Origin: Otis tarda
Lineage: Eukaryota > Chordata > Aves > Otidiformes > Otididae
Direction of reading: 5' to 3'
Assembly: GCA_026413225.1 (NCBI GenBank)
Contig: CM048552.1
Coordinates: 144,225,053-144,289,052 of the forward strand
Length of the DNA stretch: 64,000 bases
The notes below the pieces were generated by a model. The model was not told the origin of the DNA. It made no database searches and saw only the letters and a list, made by a program, of their open reading frames with translations. The translations under genes were made by a program, and so were the position numbers. The stretch's first letter is position 1, and each line of letters begins with the position of its first letter. Below, one piece after another: positions 11,759 to 24,700 of this stretch.

Positions 11759-12253
11759 TTTGAAGTGCTTGATATTGGTTACTATACAGTACTGTATGTC
11801 ATGATCTAGCTATTATATGTCCCTCCTTGCTTCTTCCTGCTCCACGCCCTGAGAGACTTGTGTTGTGTCAAAAGTATTATAGTAGAATCATCTATACCAA
11901 CAAAGAATGAACTTTAATAAAACAGGGACAATTGCAGCAGTGATGCAACCAGAACTGGCTCTTGCTTCTAGCACCTACCAACAGATCTTCAGTCTGCAGA
12001 CTATGAACTTGTTAAATCACTTGTACCAGATAGACTACCTGAGGAAACACTGCGTCATCTGCCCTATGCTGAGAGACTGTTATGACAGATGGAGCCCAAA
12101 GTTGTGGACTGGATAAACTCAACAGACCTTTTGAAGGGATGGGCCATGGAATAAGAGAGTTACATCTGTGTGTCTGCATACAAGTAGATAAAAGGAAGAA
12201 AAAGTTGATGATTAATTGGAAAGTGTAGGATCTGGGCATGATGTAGATGGTAT
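11759..12253 (+). other. Non-coding 3' region of element 1
   Basis: About 500 bp between the pol stop and the polypurine tract. There is no env and no recognisable dUTPase. A 69-codon open frame at 11907-12116 shows no domain. It includes purine-rich GGAAGAAAAAG near 12193. Confidence 0.7.
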
Positions 12254-12271
12254 GGAATAAGGGGTGGATAA
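12254..12271 (+). other. Polypurine tract of element 1
   Basis: GGAATAAGGGGTGGATAA directly before the TG of the 3' LTR; the likely primer for plus-strand synthesis. The AGGGGTGGA core is shared with the element at 47 kb. Confidence 0.7.
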
Positions 12272-12721
12272 TGTCCTGGTTTTGGCTAGGATAGAGTTAA
12301 TATTTACCTGAGCTGGGTGAAGAACTGAAGCTGGTAGCCCCTATGGCTGAGATAGTTAACTAATTAGCTAACAGCTGGGGTTAATTTACCCAAATTAGCC
12401 AAAGGGCTATTCCATCCCATCTGACATCATGCTCAGTATATAAGTGAGGAGGGTGCTGAAGGGAGCCTCCCTGCTACTTGGAAGAGACTGGGGGTGAAGA
12501 TCTGTTGTGAGCTATTGTACTGTATTTGTGTTCCATCACTGTTTTGTTTTTCTTCTGTCATTACTGTTAAATTTACTTTTTGTTTAATCTCAACCCATGT
12601 GTTTGGTTTTTTTCCTTCTGGTTTTCTTTTGTTTGCCAAATCTCCTCCTATTCTCTTGGAGAGTGGGGGGAGTGAGAGAGAGACTGCGTAGTCTGGTCCC
12701 CGTCGGGGCTGAACTACGACA
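12272..12721 (+). repeat. 3' LTR of element 1
   Basis: A 450-bp copy of the 5' LTR with the same TGTCCTGG start and CTACGACA end. It differs by one A/G substitution in the purine-rich run near the 3' end and by one extra T in each of two T runs. Confidence 0.95.
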
Positions 12722-12726
12722 AAGAT
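12722..12726. repeat. Target-site duplication, right copy (AAGAT)
   Basis: Five bases directly after the terminal CA of the 3' LTR, identical to 6371-6375. Confidence 0.92.
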
Positions 12727-14499
12727 GAAATAACCTTTAATGTCATTTGACATCATGAAAATCAGAAGCACTGACAGAACCATGGAGTCTGTAAGTTCTC
12801 TTTCTAAAATTAGCTCAGGCACACAGACTGCTGTGGTAAATGCTCCAGGAAAAAAAAAAAAAAAAACAAACCAACATCACCAACAAAAAAAACAGAGTGA
12901 AAAATAACTATACCCTAGAGCAAAACCTACACAAGTTATCCAGGAAATTCATTATAGAGAAGACAAGTAGCAGCTGCAGAGTACTGTAAGCCTATATTTA
13001 ATGTATGCATAGAGAGCACCAATTCTCTGATGCCTGCCTCATCACAGAAAAGCCCCATGTTAAGAATGGGAAGGCAGACGGTACTTCCTCCATGGTAACA
13101 GGTGGCAATTACTATGGAGACTGATGGTCCTATACCCCAAATTTGCTTGCTATGCTGATTTTTATTTTGTAGGTAGAATGTTTCACCTCTGACAAGCATT
13201 GAGTCCATAGGGAAACAGAGCAGAAGTGGCATAGCCAGAAACATTCAGGTAGCAGCCCGAAGGTAATATCTGGTAGTATCAACCTGACCATAGGGTAACT
13301 GAGAAAACAAAGAGGAAGCAGATGCAAAGAAGACAAATAAATAAGGAGAGAGAGATGGTGGTAAATGTATGACATACGACCCATGGAAAATGAGAAAGAA
13401 GGAAAAATAGGTGTTGCTGTGTTCCTAATGAGAGTACAATAATGAGATCTTGAGGGAGAGTCTACATTTTCTGGGGACAGAACTGGGAAAAAAATTCCAC
13501 CAGAGATTTTCAGGGTCATCAATTTTTTTGCAAGTTTGTCTTGGGGTTTTTTTTTTTCCCCAAACTCCTGTCATTTTTACCTTGTCAACAATTATCTGAG
13601 TTGTACACTGTTACAAAATGCTCTTCTCAGTAAAGAGGAAAAATGTATTATGCAGAATCCCCTTTAAACTTGAAGCAAAGACTTCTGTGAATCTTGACAT
13701 TCTCTATTGTATTTGCTAACCATCAGGTATTTTTCTCAATTTCTCTTTCAATACTATCATTACTGAGTTTGTGAAAAACTGCAGAATATTTTTGCTATAG
13801 AAATAACAGAATAAATTTTGAAGATTTTCTTTCCCAATTCCCTTCTTTACTGTCTTGTATGAGGTGGAGGATAACACAACTGTTGAAGACTGAATAGCTG
13901 AATGAATTTGTTGAATAGATATAGGGAATCTAATTTCAATACAGACCATAAAAATAATAGTTGATGTAAGCTTTTGATGTACTTTACTCAAGCTAGCCAA
14001 AATGAAATTAAAAAAGCAATTTCTAGTTTTCAAATCCTCTTTTCGATACTGTGTGCCTTCATGGGGAGCATTTGATTTGCAAATGAACCTAATCTAGATA
14101 CCAAGATTACACTTACTTTTGCCACTTCCAAAAAAAATTATTACATTTCCTATCCCTTTCTGTTTCACTGGTCTTACTTGTCCAGTATTTCATTCAGATG
14201 CTGACACTCAAAATAACTTTGCTTGACTTTAGTTTGCTAATACATGCTTTCTTAAAAAAAAATTCTGATATTTATGGCTTTTTTCCCACTCTATAATATT
14301 TTTTTCAAATTATTTCATCTCTGTTTTCCCACCGACACAGGAATACTTTTAGTGAGGGTTCCTGAACTATAGAAAGTCACCCAGGACAGCTAGGTCCTTT
14401 TTTTTTTTACAAAGCTAGTTTCTAGGCAGTCTTTTCCATCCCAGACACAGAAATTTGCATTTCTCCGTAGTAAACTTCTTTTAAGGTTCCTGTCATCCA
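12727..14499. other. Intronic DNA, no gene seen
   Basis: AT-rich. It has an A run at 12850-12866 with CAAA-type repeats after it and a T run near 13547-13557. Open frames on the minus strand (102, 130 and 105 codons) lack any recognised domain. Confidence 0.55.
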
Positions 14500-15778
14500 G
14501 TTTCGCCAGCTTATATAAGGCCCCTTTTTGTGGGAGCCTTGCCCCACCCCCTCCTTAAATGTGGTATCATCCTCAAGCTTGCTGAGAGGTCATGCTGTCT
14601 CATCATCCAGATCATTAATAGTGATATTAAACAGCATTGATCTCTGAAGGAGACCACTAGTAACTTGCCATTGGTAGATTTTGTACCATGGATCCTGTGA
14701 GTCAACAGCACAATCTTCCACACAATTTACAATCCATTTATCCAATCTATATCATTAATTTGTCCACAAGGATATTACAGGAGACTATGTCAAAGATCAA
14801 TGCAACATCCGCTATTCTCACCTTACCACAAAGCCAATCATCTCATCACGGAAGGCAATCAGTCTGGTCAGGCATGATATGCCCATGCTAAATCCATGCT
14901 GGATGCTTCCAATTAACTTTCTGTCCCTCCTCTGCTTGGAGATGTCTTCAAGGAGGATTTGAGGTAGATTCAGACTGGGTATAAGGAAAACATTTTTTAC
15001 AATGAGGGTGGTGGAACACTGGAACAGGTTGCCCAGAGAAGTGGTAGATGCCCCATCCCTGGAAACATTCAAGGCCAGGTTGGACGGGGCTCTGAGCGAC
15101 CGGATCTGGTTGGAGAAGTCCCTGCTTCTTGCAGAGGGGTTGGACTAGATAACCTTTAAAAATCCCTTCCAACCCTAACGATTCTACGATTCTGTGATTC
15201 TATGACTGCAGTTATGCTGAGTGGCCTGTAATTACCTGGATCCTCCTTCTTGAAAACAAGTGTGATGTTGCATTTTTACAGTCGTCAGTAATCTATATCA
15301 ATTACCATGATCTCTCAAAGGTGATAGAAAGTGTCTTTGCAGTGACATTGGTCCCATGGATTTGTATACATTCAACTGGTGTAAATGCTTTCTAGTTCTG
15401 TCTTTCACAGTTTACTTCACAGAACCTGCCAATAGGCTTGGGGACATGGGAATTGTTCTTATCAGTAAAAAAGTGAGAAAAAAAAGGCATTAAGTACCTC
15501 AACTTTTCCACATGCTTTGTTACTAGGAAAGCTGCCCTGTTGAGTAGCAGGCCCACATTTGCCTTAGCCTTCCTTTTGCTGCCAATGCATTTGTAGCAAC
15601 TCTTCCTATTGCTATTGTATCATTTGCTAGTTTCAATTCTAGCTGTTCTTTGGCTTTCTGAACTATTTCTGCATGCTTCAGCAATGTCTCTATACTCCAC
15701 TCAGATAGCTTCTTCCTACTTCCACCTTCTGTGTACTTTCTTTTTGCACTTGAGCTCCATTGGAGGTTTCCCATTCAT
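14500..15778 (-). mobile_element. CR1 LINE reverse-transcriptase fragment, antisense, interrupted
   Basis: Minus-strand translations give pieces of CR1 ORF2 reverse transcriptase in several frames, including SIQHGFSMGISCLTRLIAF and NDLDDE-like remnants next to a decayed catalytic region. The right half (15,207-15,775) carries the upstream RT part (EDPGNYRPL-like). The copy has many frameshifts, no terminal repeat and is clearly old. It is split by a younger plus-strand CR1 tail at about 14,958-15,205. Left boundary approximate. Confidence 0.75.
14958..15205 (+). mobile_element. CR1 LINE 3' tail nested in an older CR1
   Basis: A typical CR1 tail: ACAATGAGGGTGGTGGAACA, GGAACAGGTTGCCCAGAGA, TGGATGGGGC-like and GGGTTGGACTAGATAACC signatures, ending in repeats (ACGATTCTGTGATTCTATGA). 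It sits inside a minus-strand CR1 RT fragment, whose homology resumes at about 15,215. Confidence 0.9.
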
Positions 15779-16217
15779 TCATAGAATCATAGAATCACAG
15801 AATAGTTAGGGTTGGAAGGGACTTTTAAAGGTCATCTAGTCCAACTCCCCTGCGAGGAAGGAGGAGGGACATCCCCAACTAGATCAGGTTCCAGTGTTTC
15901 ATCACCTTTGTTGTAAAAAATTATTTCCTAATATCTAATCTTAATCTACCTCCGTCTATTTTGAAACCATTACCCCTCATCCTATTGCAACAGGCCCTAC
16001 TGAAAAATTTTTCCCCATCTTTCCTATAGGCCCCCTTTAGGCTCTGGAAGACCACTATAAGGTCTCCCCAGAGCCTGCTCTTCTCCAGGCTCAACAGCCC
16101 CAACTCTCTTAGCCTGTCCTCACATGAGAGGTGCTCTTGCCCTCTGATCATCTTTGTGGCCCTCCACTAGACTCTCTCCAACTGGTCCACATCTTTCCTA
16201 TGTTGGGGGCTTCCAGG
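15779..16217 (-). mobile_element. CR1 LINE 3' end, antisense
   Basis: Begins with the reverse-complemented terminal repeats (TCATAGAATCATAGAATCAC). It continues through the complementary tail and the ORF2 C-terminus, whose minus-strand reading includes IRGQEHLSCEDRLRELGLLS. It is about 440 bp, truncated at its 5' end, and abuts the older antisense RT fragment. Confidence 0.92.
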
Positions 16218-18527
16218 TTGAAATCTACTATATGTCAGTCATCACCTGAAAAGTTTATCAGTTATACAAGGAAAGTCACTCCAACTGTTCAATTTCTGAC
16301 AATATTAAAAACAAAACAAAGCAAAACTCTCTTTAAATTGACATATTAATGAAAAATTAAAGATAACAAATTGTGAAAAACAACTTCCATTGTTTCTCCC
16401 TCGATTGAGACAGATCAGCAATATTCACTTCATATGTTACTATTCTAGAAATATGATTGTGGTATACCCTATGCACACACTAATACTGAGATAGTATAAG
16501 TTAATTTTTGCTATTTTAATATCTTGCTAGGTATAGAATTTCTGTAAGTTTGATATTAAACATCTTAAAATCCTACAAAGCTGGACAGGAAAGTCATATT
16601 CTACACACAGAATGGCTTAATAAGAAGATCTTGAAAATACTGACATTTTGATGGCGTACATAAGTGCTTTAGGTCAGTTAATGAAGGCCTCTTCAGTTTC
16701 TCAAGGCCTTATATAGTATGAAAAGTAGTGATTTATACACCTGAGTGGAAAGGTAAGAAGAAATTAAACACTATTTCAAAGAACATTCAAAAATTTCCTT
16801 GAGAGATATCTAAACCTTATTTCTTTAAATTTAAGAGTTGTTATGAACTTTCTGACTATTATAGGCATTAGTTTTTCTATGGTTTCAAAAGCATTTTAAG
16901 CCTGCGATGGATAATGTTTTCAAACTTAAGTTAAGATGAAAACGATGTAGCAGATTTGGAATTGCAGTCAGTTGTTCACAATAGTATTTGTATGATGAGT
17001 TCTTTACAGAACTTCAAAAGATTTTATTCTGACCATCACTGAGAAGTGTGTACATCTGTCTGAACAATATTTCAGTCTCATACTCAGTTATTACAGTTGT
17101 TCAGAAATTCCAGAGAGGTAAAATCTCCAGTGAGAAGTTTCTGCTACGTCCTGCCTTTTTTCTTATCAGAGAAATACTATGAGAATATTTTTTACAGTAT
17201 TTCAGCACTTCTGCTCCACATTTTGATTAAAGTGAAAAAAAAATTTCAAAAGTATATTATAAGAAAATTACTAGAAAGATAAGCACTGGGTTTTTTTTTT
17301 AGTGAACTGCAAAAGCTGTTGCATTTGTTTGCATTTTAACTGTTGCATATGAAATAGAATTTAGAAAAACAAATTCACAAAAACTGTATTAATTGTGTGA
17401 TAGGTATGTATATGGCACTGTTTTATGTCTTCTTATACTTGAGTCCTGAACAGTAATATAATGACACATCTTCTTTCTCTGTTGGGTTTTTTTTATTTGG
17501 ACTTGGTCTGCGTTCTATACTAGCTCTTCATGTTCTCTCTGCTTCCTGATTCCAAGCTTCTTGTCACTGTGAATATCTTATCCTGAAATTCAGTCCTAGT
17601 TCTTGGGTTTTCTACTCCTTTGTGAGTTTTAGCTTATCGATTTTTTCAATGTCTTGTCAAACACGGACATGACTATCCATTTTCCTCTAATGGAGGAAAA
17701 AAAAAAGGAAGGGGAAAGGAAAGAAGGAAAAAAGAGAAAAAAAAGGAGGGTGGAAGAAAGTATAAAAGCAAAGGCTTGTAGAAGATAGAGATACCTGGAG
17801 ATTTCTGAAAAAAAGTTGCAAAAGGTAGGAGGTGATTCTGTGAGGACTGAGTAGGTGACAGAGAAGAGGGGAAACAGATCTTATGTGCCTGACCTGTGAC
17901 AAGAACCAGACGTAGGGTCTAATTTGAGCAGAATGCAAGGAGCTGCTGGAGTCAGAATCTTTGTGTACAGCTGTGGTTTGAATGCCGACAGGAAACGAGT
18001 GGAAGAATGAGCTATCACAGCAGTATGCCAGGGACCTGAAAATCAATTCCTGGATTCTGCACAGAGTTGGGCTTCTCTAGGGAAATAAAAGGATCAATTC
18101 TATATCCTGCTTGTCTTTTGAACATATTGGCTGACTGTATTAGTCTTTGGAAGAATCCCAGGTCTTGACCAGCAAAATTTTATCTTGTTTGCAAATAATA
18201 GAGCATTGATTGCTGGTGGTAACAACCACTGTACAACAAAAAATACAGAAAAAAAATCACCATTTCTAATAGGACATATACTCAGTCATTCAAAAAAATA
18301 AACTGTGAAGAGGAAGCTGCAACAATTTTCATTTCTTCCCCCCTTCACCTTTTTGGGAGGTCCTTGAGAAAGCTAACGCTCAAAACTGAGTGTCTTAAAA
18401 AGTTGTCAGGGAAAGATGGTTTTCACAAACACAGATCTTTATCTCTGAACATGAGCAAATTGCTCCCTAAGGAAGACTGAGTATTTTAACATAAATCTTG
18501 TTTTAAATGTGATAAAGATGTTATGAT
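16218..18527. other. Intronic DNA with a purine-rich tract
   Basis: AT-rich. A nearly pure purine run occupies 17,692-17,760 (A- and G-rich, GGAAGGGGAAAGGAAAGAAG core). No gene or mobile element recognised. Confidence 0.55.
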
Positions 18528-18778
18528 AGAGTCAGTCAGGCTGGAAGGGGCTTCAGGATGTCTCTAGTTCAACCTTCTGCTCAAAGTAGGGTCGATACTA
18601 AATTCAGACCAGGTGTCTCAGGGCTTTATCCCATTGCATCTTGAAAATCTCCAAGGACAGGGACTTTACACCTGCTCCAATGCTTGACTGTCCTTGGTGA
18701 TTTTTCTTTTCTTTCTGTCAAGCCAGAACCTCCTCTGCTTCAGATAACGACCATTGTTGCATTACTCCACCATACACT
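18528..18778 (-). mobile_element. CR1 LINE 3' fragment, antisense (old)
   Basis: Contains CAGGCTGGAAGGGGCTTCAG, then TCAACCTTCTGCTCAAAG, GACCAGGTGTCTCAGGGCTT and CTTGAAAATCTCCAAGGACA, all complements of CR1 tail motifs. Terminal repeats are absent, so the copy is degraded. Confidence 0.75.
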
Positions 18779-21700
18779 TCACTGTCTACACATTAAAAAA
18801 TACTACCATGCACTGACCATTAATGTGTTTTGCTTTGGTACATACAGTTACGTAAGATATTAGCAGGAGGACACACTTTGGTAGCTGTAATGAATCACAG
18901 TGAACACAACTATAAATAAAAGTGAGACTGTCATTCTGGAATCACCAAAACACCTTTTCCTGTTGAAGCTCCCGCACAAGGAGTAGCCTGTCCCAGCTTG
19001 CTTAACTTTTGAAATCTGATAGTACCACAGACCGGGATTTTTGGCTGCCAATTCTGCTAGCCTTGACATAAGAAATGCTACTATATTTTGCACATAAATC
19101 AATAGAAACTTACAGTACAAATCTCCCAAACAACCCTGAGGCCTGCAAGTTGCTGGGAACAGCCTTTTATCTTCCTCTCTGCAATCTTGTGCTAGTTAGA
19201 GAAGAAAAGCTTTGAAGATTTCAAGTATGGACTTTGGGGAAAGGTACTGGGGACAAAAAGAAAGAAAGGAAATACCATGTTAAGAAATACTCGAATATCT
19301 GTTTCCTTTTAATCATAAGAGACATTTATCCAAGAGTTTGTGGTTGCCTTCTCTGGCTGCCAGAGGCAAGCAATGTTGTCATATTGAAATGCTGATTTTC
19401 AAACAAGTGCTGTGAACAAATACACCATTCAGACCTCAAAGTTTCCTTCAGTTGAAAGTCATCACTTGCGGACAAACTTCTCTATGCTTATTTGGTCTAG
19501 CAGCTTCATTTGAAGTCAATCAACACAGGAAGAAAATACCTGTAAGGTACAAACATGCACCTCTTGCTACTTTTTTTCCTTTTAACTTGAAAAGAGCAAC
19601 TGACCTTCAAGAATTAAAATGTGGACAACATTGACTGCTCTAAATGGTTACTTTTTTTTTTCCTGAATGAGGTAATATTTTTACTATCTTTCAGATAAAT
19701 GCATAACAACTACTGTAAGTGCAAAATAGCTATTATTTTTCCTTTAGGTGCTATATTTTGAAATATAATAAGCATATTGACTTCACCTTCTGCAGTGAAA
19801 AAATCAGAGTCAGAAAATATTCAAAAACTATAAAACAGCCAGTGTGTGATCAAGCCACTTACAAGTAAAATGAAAAATTACATTGAGAGTCTCTCCATTG
19901 TTCTTTTAAGACAAGATTTGAAACTAAGCAGTACATAGTCACAATTCAAGTGCCTCAGGATGTTATAGGGCAGATAGTTCTTTCTGTTGAGGACCAAAAA
20001 TTCCTAAAATCTTTCACAAAGTTAAATTGTTTTCCTTGAAAATTCTTCATCAGCTCTCGCATTCAGCCTTCATCAGTTCAAATGGCATGAGATATGCAGA
20101 GTATACCATAGCAACCCAAGAAGATTATAATATTAACAGATTTTTTTAAAGCACAATTATGGGAAACGTGCATTCAAATGTCAAATCAGCTAATGTAGAT
20201 AAAGGGAAGACGTATAAGCATAGCAGCATCAGAGTGCCTCAAGGTCATAACTAAATATTTGACATATATTCCATTAAAAAAAGTTAAAAGACAGTTAGTT
20301 TGCACATTTCAGAGGATTCACAGTAGGATTTGTTCTTCTTCTTGCTTCACCCTGTTTAATTCTATGCAGCTTCTTGCATATTGCTTGTTGCCTTAGTAGC
20401 TAAGCACCTGCCAGTAATTAAAAAATTGAAAATTATCACATATCTGTTTTCTTGTCCTTTCTTATTCTTCTAGGTGTATTTGTAAGTGAGTGGCTGTGTG
20501 CAGAAGGATGCATGCCTGTGACAGAGAGAGAGAAGAACAGAGATTCTTTTGGTAGGTTTGTTGTTATACTCATGTTGCTTCTGTTTTTACTGAGGACAAA
20601 ACTGGAGCAGAAGATGATGAGATCAGGATGAATTTTCTTTTCTAAGAAGACATTCACCTACAAATCAAGGACTAATGTTGTATTAGCCTTTGATTTTCTT
20701 CTGTTCTGGTCAAGTAACAGTTTCAAATAGGAATTTAGATGGTTTTAATATATCCTGGGGCATAGTATGGAATACCTTGAGCTTAGGGACGCAGTCCATG
20801 AACTTTGTTAATCTTTTTGTTATGTAAGAGGCCCATGTCAAGTATGATGTGGTTTTCTATTAACCTATGTTGCTAAGGATGAAAACAGAAAGATATTGAT
20901 GAAGGACCAATTCATTCCACTTCCTGATACTCAGATTTGTTTTAATGAGGTTCATGGTTTTTCACTGGTGGTGATTTACCAAAGGGAAGAAATGCAGATG
21001 TCAAATCAGGCTGTCAGAGTGAAAAAAATGGACATTATCTGGGACATTCCCCAAACTGATGCACTCAAGGTTGGCCAAGCAGAGGAGTCAGGTACAGCTA
21101 ACCTTACTCACCAGTGCTCACCAAAAGATATCAATGAAAGTGGCAGCAAAAGCAACAGATAATGTGAAACAAGAAGTCTGAGTGAGGTTACATCACAACT
21201 GGTGGAGCTGGGAGAACTTCTGAGCTCCCAGATGTTCCTACCTCCCATCAGGACATAACAAAATGACACATCAGCCCTCCCTGTACTGCCCTAATTTCCC
21301 TAGGAGAGAAATTTGGGTAGAAGGAGCTAGAAAGAAGCCTCAGTGTCTTTTGCAAAAGGTCTCTGATTTGGCCAATTGCCCCAGAATAGCATGTACCTTT
21401 TGTTCAATCTACATGCTTCCCTATGTTTTCTTTCTAATGACTGATGGAAAGGTTTTGTGGAAAAGTCAACTATTGCTGAGCTTTAACATATTAGTGGTAA
21501 AACTGTCAGAAGTCACATTATGAAAAAAAATCAGGGAAAAAATAAATTACTTTAAAATATGCATGGTTAACCAAAATATTAAATCAAAACTTAATTTTAA
21601 TTCCACAGAAATAATATCTGTATTTAAATATACAAAAAAATCAGTGTTTCTGAAAGAAGAATCAGTTGAAAATGTACATGATATGGGAGGATATAAAAAT

Positions 21701-24700
21701 ATTTATTTAAAAATTAAGTTAAAATTAAATTTTATGTCTTAATTTGTGTTTCTGCTTTCTCCTGTCTAAATCTTATCACTCGTTTATTTGTCTGTCTGAG
21801 GAGTTATCTGCTAGCAAGTGACATAATCTCCACGTATTTTCTTTTGACAAACATATGCTACCCAACTATGAAAGAGGACTAAAGTTTTATTACCTGTCAT
21901 ATAGCATGCCTACTACACAAAGTTAATCACCTTTTAAGGAGAGAGACCTGCCCTTCATAGCAGGGAATGCAGCCAGGCAGACCTCAGCCACCTCCCTCTC
22001 ATGGAGCAGATACACATGGCGTCTCCCCGATTATCCTCTAGCACTGTTAACAAAGCAACGTTCAAAGCTGCACAACTGCCTGCCTTCCTTCCCTTTCTTA
22101 GCTCCGTGAGCACCAGAGGTATATTTGTTTGTTTGTTTGTTTTTCTGTTAATTTTGCAGAAGCAAGAAAAGGAAGGGGCCTTTTCTCATGATAACATTTC
22201 ATGTTTCCAGGCTGCTTTGTTTTTCCAGGCTGTGTTATAGGTAAATAAAACTGACAAGACAAGGCTAGTGAGTTGAGGACTTGATGTTTCCATCCTGTTT
22301 TTTTGAGTCTGTTACCAGTAAAACTTTGAAGGCTTCTTCCAGCCTCCTCATCATTCATCAGTCAAGCCTAGCAAAAGTAACAAGCATCAACTGAGCTCTA
22401 GCCAAGACGTGTTACATCTGAGAGTTAATAGTCACTGCTTTTGTCAAAATTCAGTGGCGTACTGCAGGTTACCTTGCTGACCTTGGTGATTCTGGTCTCA
22501 CCTTGTTCTCCTTTTCTCTCCTTAGCGATTTTGCTTAGTATTTGTTCTGGTTCTGACACCTATTCAGTACTTCTTGGTTCTCAAAGTGCCAAATGGTTTC
22601 TCTACACTTGGAAGCAATTTTGCAACAATTCTTCATTTTTTGTAAGATAGCAGTGAACGCAAGCTCACAGTTCTCACAGTTGGGAGATGCATTAGTATAA
22701 CTTTCAGTGTGGCCATTGAGGTAGCCATGGAAGACAATAATACAATCTATTTTTTTTTTTAATCTATCTGTTACAAGAATTAAAGTAATTAGAAAACTAT
22801 ACGCTCTTTGTTTCTTTAAAAATATGCCACGTTTTGTTCTAAGGACCTAAAATAGCTTGAACCTTCTGGGTTCAAGCAAGCTCATTTTCTGCCTTTGGAA
22901 ATGTGCAAATAAGGGCAGAAGAAGGGAACAGTTGCAGCTTTTAAGTTGCCTGGCAGTGAGTTACCTTGACTTGTACTTTTATGTTCTATTTTGTGATGTA
23001 CATTTCAGTTACATCAAGGGATGCTACAGGGAATGAAAATATGTAGTTATACCAGCATTTGTAAAAATCTAACACTCCAAAAGAAAGAAATCCCAAACAA
23101 GCATATGATGTAACACCTGTGCACATACAGTGGTGCATGCATCTTGGAAAGTGCCTTAGGAAGTTTCTTCAAGGAACAAGATAACCACCAGAGATCAAAA
23201 TCAGTCCATAACCAAAAGAGGGGTGAGCTATGCACAGCAGTGTTAGAAGTTTGGGCACTGCTGACTAGTGGTCCACCTCTGACTGTTGCCTGTAAGAGCA
23301 ACATCGTGCAAGCCATTCAGCCTGCTTTCTCATGCTGAAATAAAATACCTATAAAGAGGCACTTTCATCTACAGACAATTATTTATTTATAGAATGGATT
23401 GCTATGACTCCCTAACTGAGAGAGCACAAAGATTTCTATTCCAGAGTGTCCCCACATTGTCCTGTGATGCACTTGTTAGAGAGTGCTAAAACCAGTCATT
23501 CCTTCTCATGCTAAAAAATGTGATGCAAAGGAGTGTGACTGTCTCCTGATGCTCTGTATATCACAGAGATGAGCTTCTCAGAAGTTACAAACTCAGGACA
23601 GCCAGGAGTTTACAAGTTACGGACCAGCCTCTCCATAAAAATCAGTCGTCACATACCTATATAAGCAAATAACAATAATATAAATACATAATATATCACA
23701 GGTGTTATATTACATTTGAAGGAGAAAGTTATTTTCTTCTTGGAAGCGGTTTGTGTCACACTGTCAAAACTATTGTTAAAAAAAAAAAAAGGAAAATTCA
23801 CATTGGCACATGATAACATGCCTAAAGTGATTATGGCTTCAAGTAAACACCAAATATCATGAGATCTGCGATGAAATCATGGGAACTAACTATGATTGCC
23901 ACATGGCAAAGACTCCAGGGCCCTTTGTTGATACATGCAGCTGTCAGACATGAAATCAGCCACCTGTCTTGCTTCAGCATTTTCTCTTCTTTTCTCCTGA
24001 CACCATAAGCATAACTTAGTCAGCTACAGATATTCTTGCCAAAAGAAATGGCTTACTGGTAGGTTTTGCTGTTTCTAAAATTGGGTTCGATACTGGGTAG
24101 TTGTTGGTTTGTTGGTTTTTTTTTTTTTAATCTTACTAATAGGAAATTCAGAAAAAATAAGACTGGTTGCTTTGAGAAGCTAGACTGCACTTGAGATGTT
24201 TGGGACTTCCAGTCTCCTTGTTTAAACTTAAGTCTCTCTATATTGACTATTAGCTGAAAAAGAGAGCCTTCTGAAGAGAAGTATGGATGCATCCCAGTAC
24301 CTTAATTTCTACCTTCCTAGAAGAGGAAAAAGCTACAATAGCTAAAATATGCTCACCACAAAACCTGAATCAGTAATTTAATTGGTGTCCTATTATGTGG
24401 TTCATCCCATTACAGAGAGCACAGATGGGAAGTTCAGATGTGATTAAAGCTCTTTCTGCACATTTCAATACCTTCCCAGGATCTTTAGTGAAAGTCTTCT
24501 TGAGATGTGAACATTAAGCTGTGTTCCTTCTGGCCTGTTCTTCATCAGGAGCAAAATTCTGCCTTCAGACTTTATTAATGATTCTGCTGATGATACATGA
24601 AATGAAACAAAGCACAGCTCATTCCATAAAACCAGAATTTGCTTTTCTAGGCTAGGAGAAACACATTAAAATTGGTGATGACAGCTAGTTCTGTTAGAAA

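Larger units (their letters stand above)
6376..12721 (+). mobile_element. ERVL-type endogenous retrovirus, full-length, env-less (element 1)
   Basis: A complete proviral structure of 6,346 bp: 5' LTR (6376-6823), PBS, gag, pro, pol, a short non-coding 3' stretch, polypurine tract and 3' LTR (12272-12721). It is flanked by a perfect 5-bp duplication (AAGAT). Five-base duplications, the lack of env, and the style of the gag and pol proteins fit the ERVL (class III, spumavirus-related) group from family knowledge. The two LTRs are almost identical, so insertion is recent. The coding region is nevertheless broken by stop codons in gag and pol, frameshifts before and inside RT, and a gap in the integrase catalytic core. 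It lies antisense to GABRG3, in the intron after the Cys-loop exon. Confidence 0.95.

Noticed and set aside
11907-12116. A possible env or accessory gene after pol in element 1
   Set aside because: The 69-codon frame has no signal peptide, membrane anchor or known domain, and ERVL elements normally lack env.
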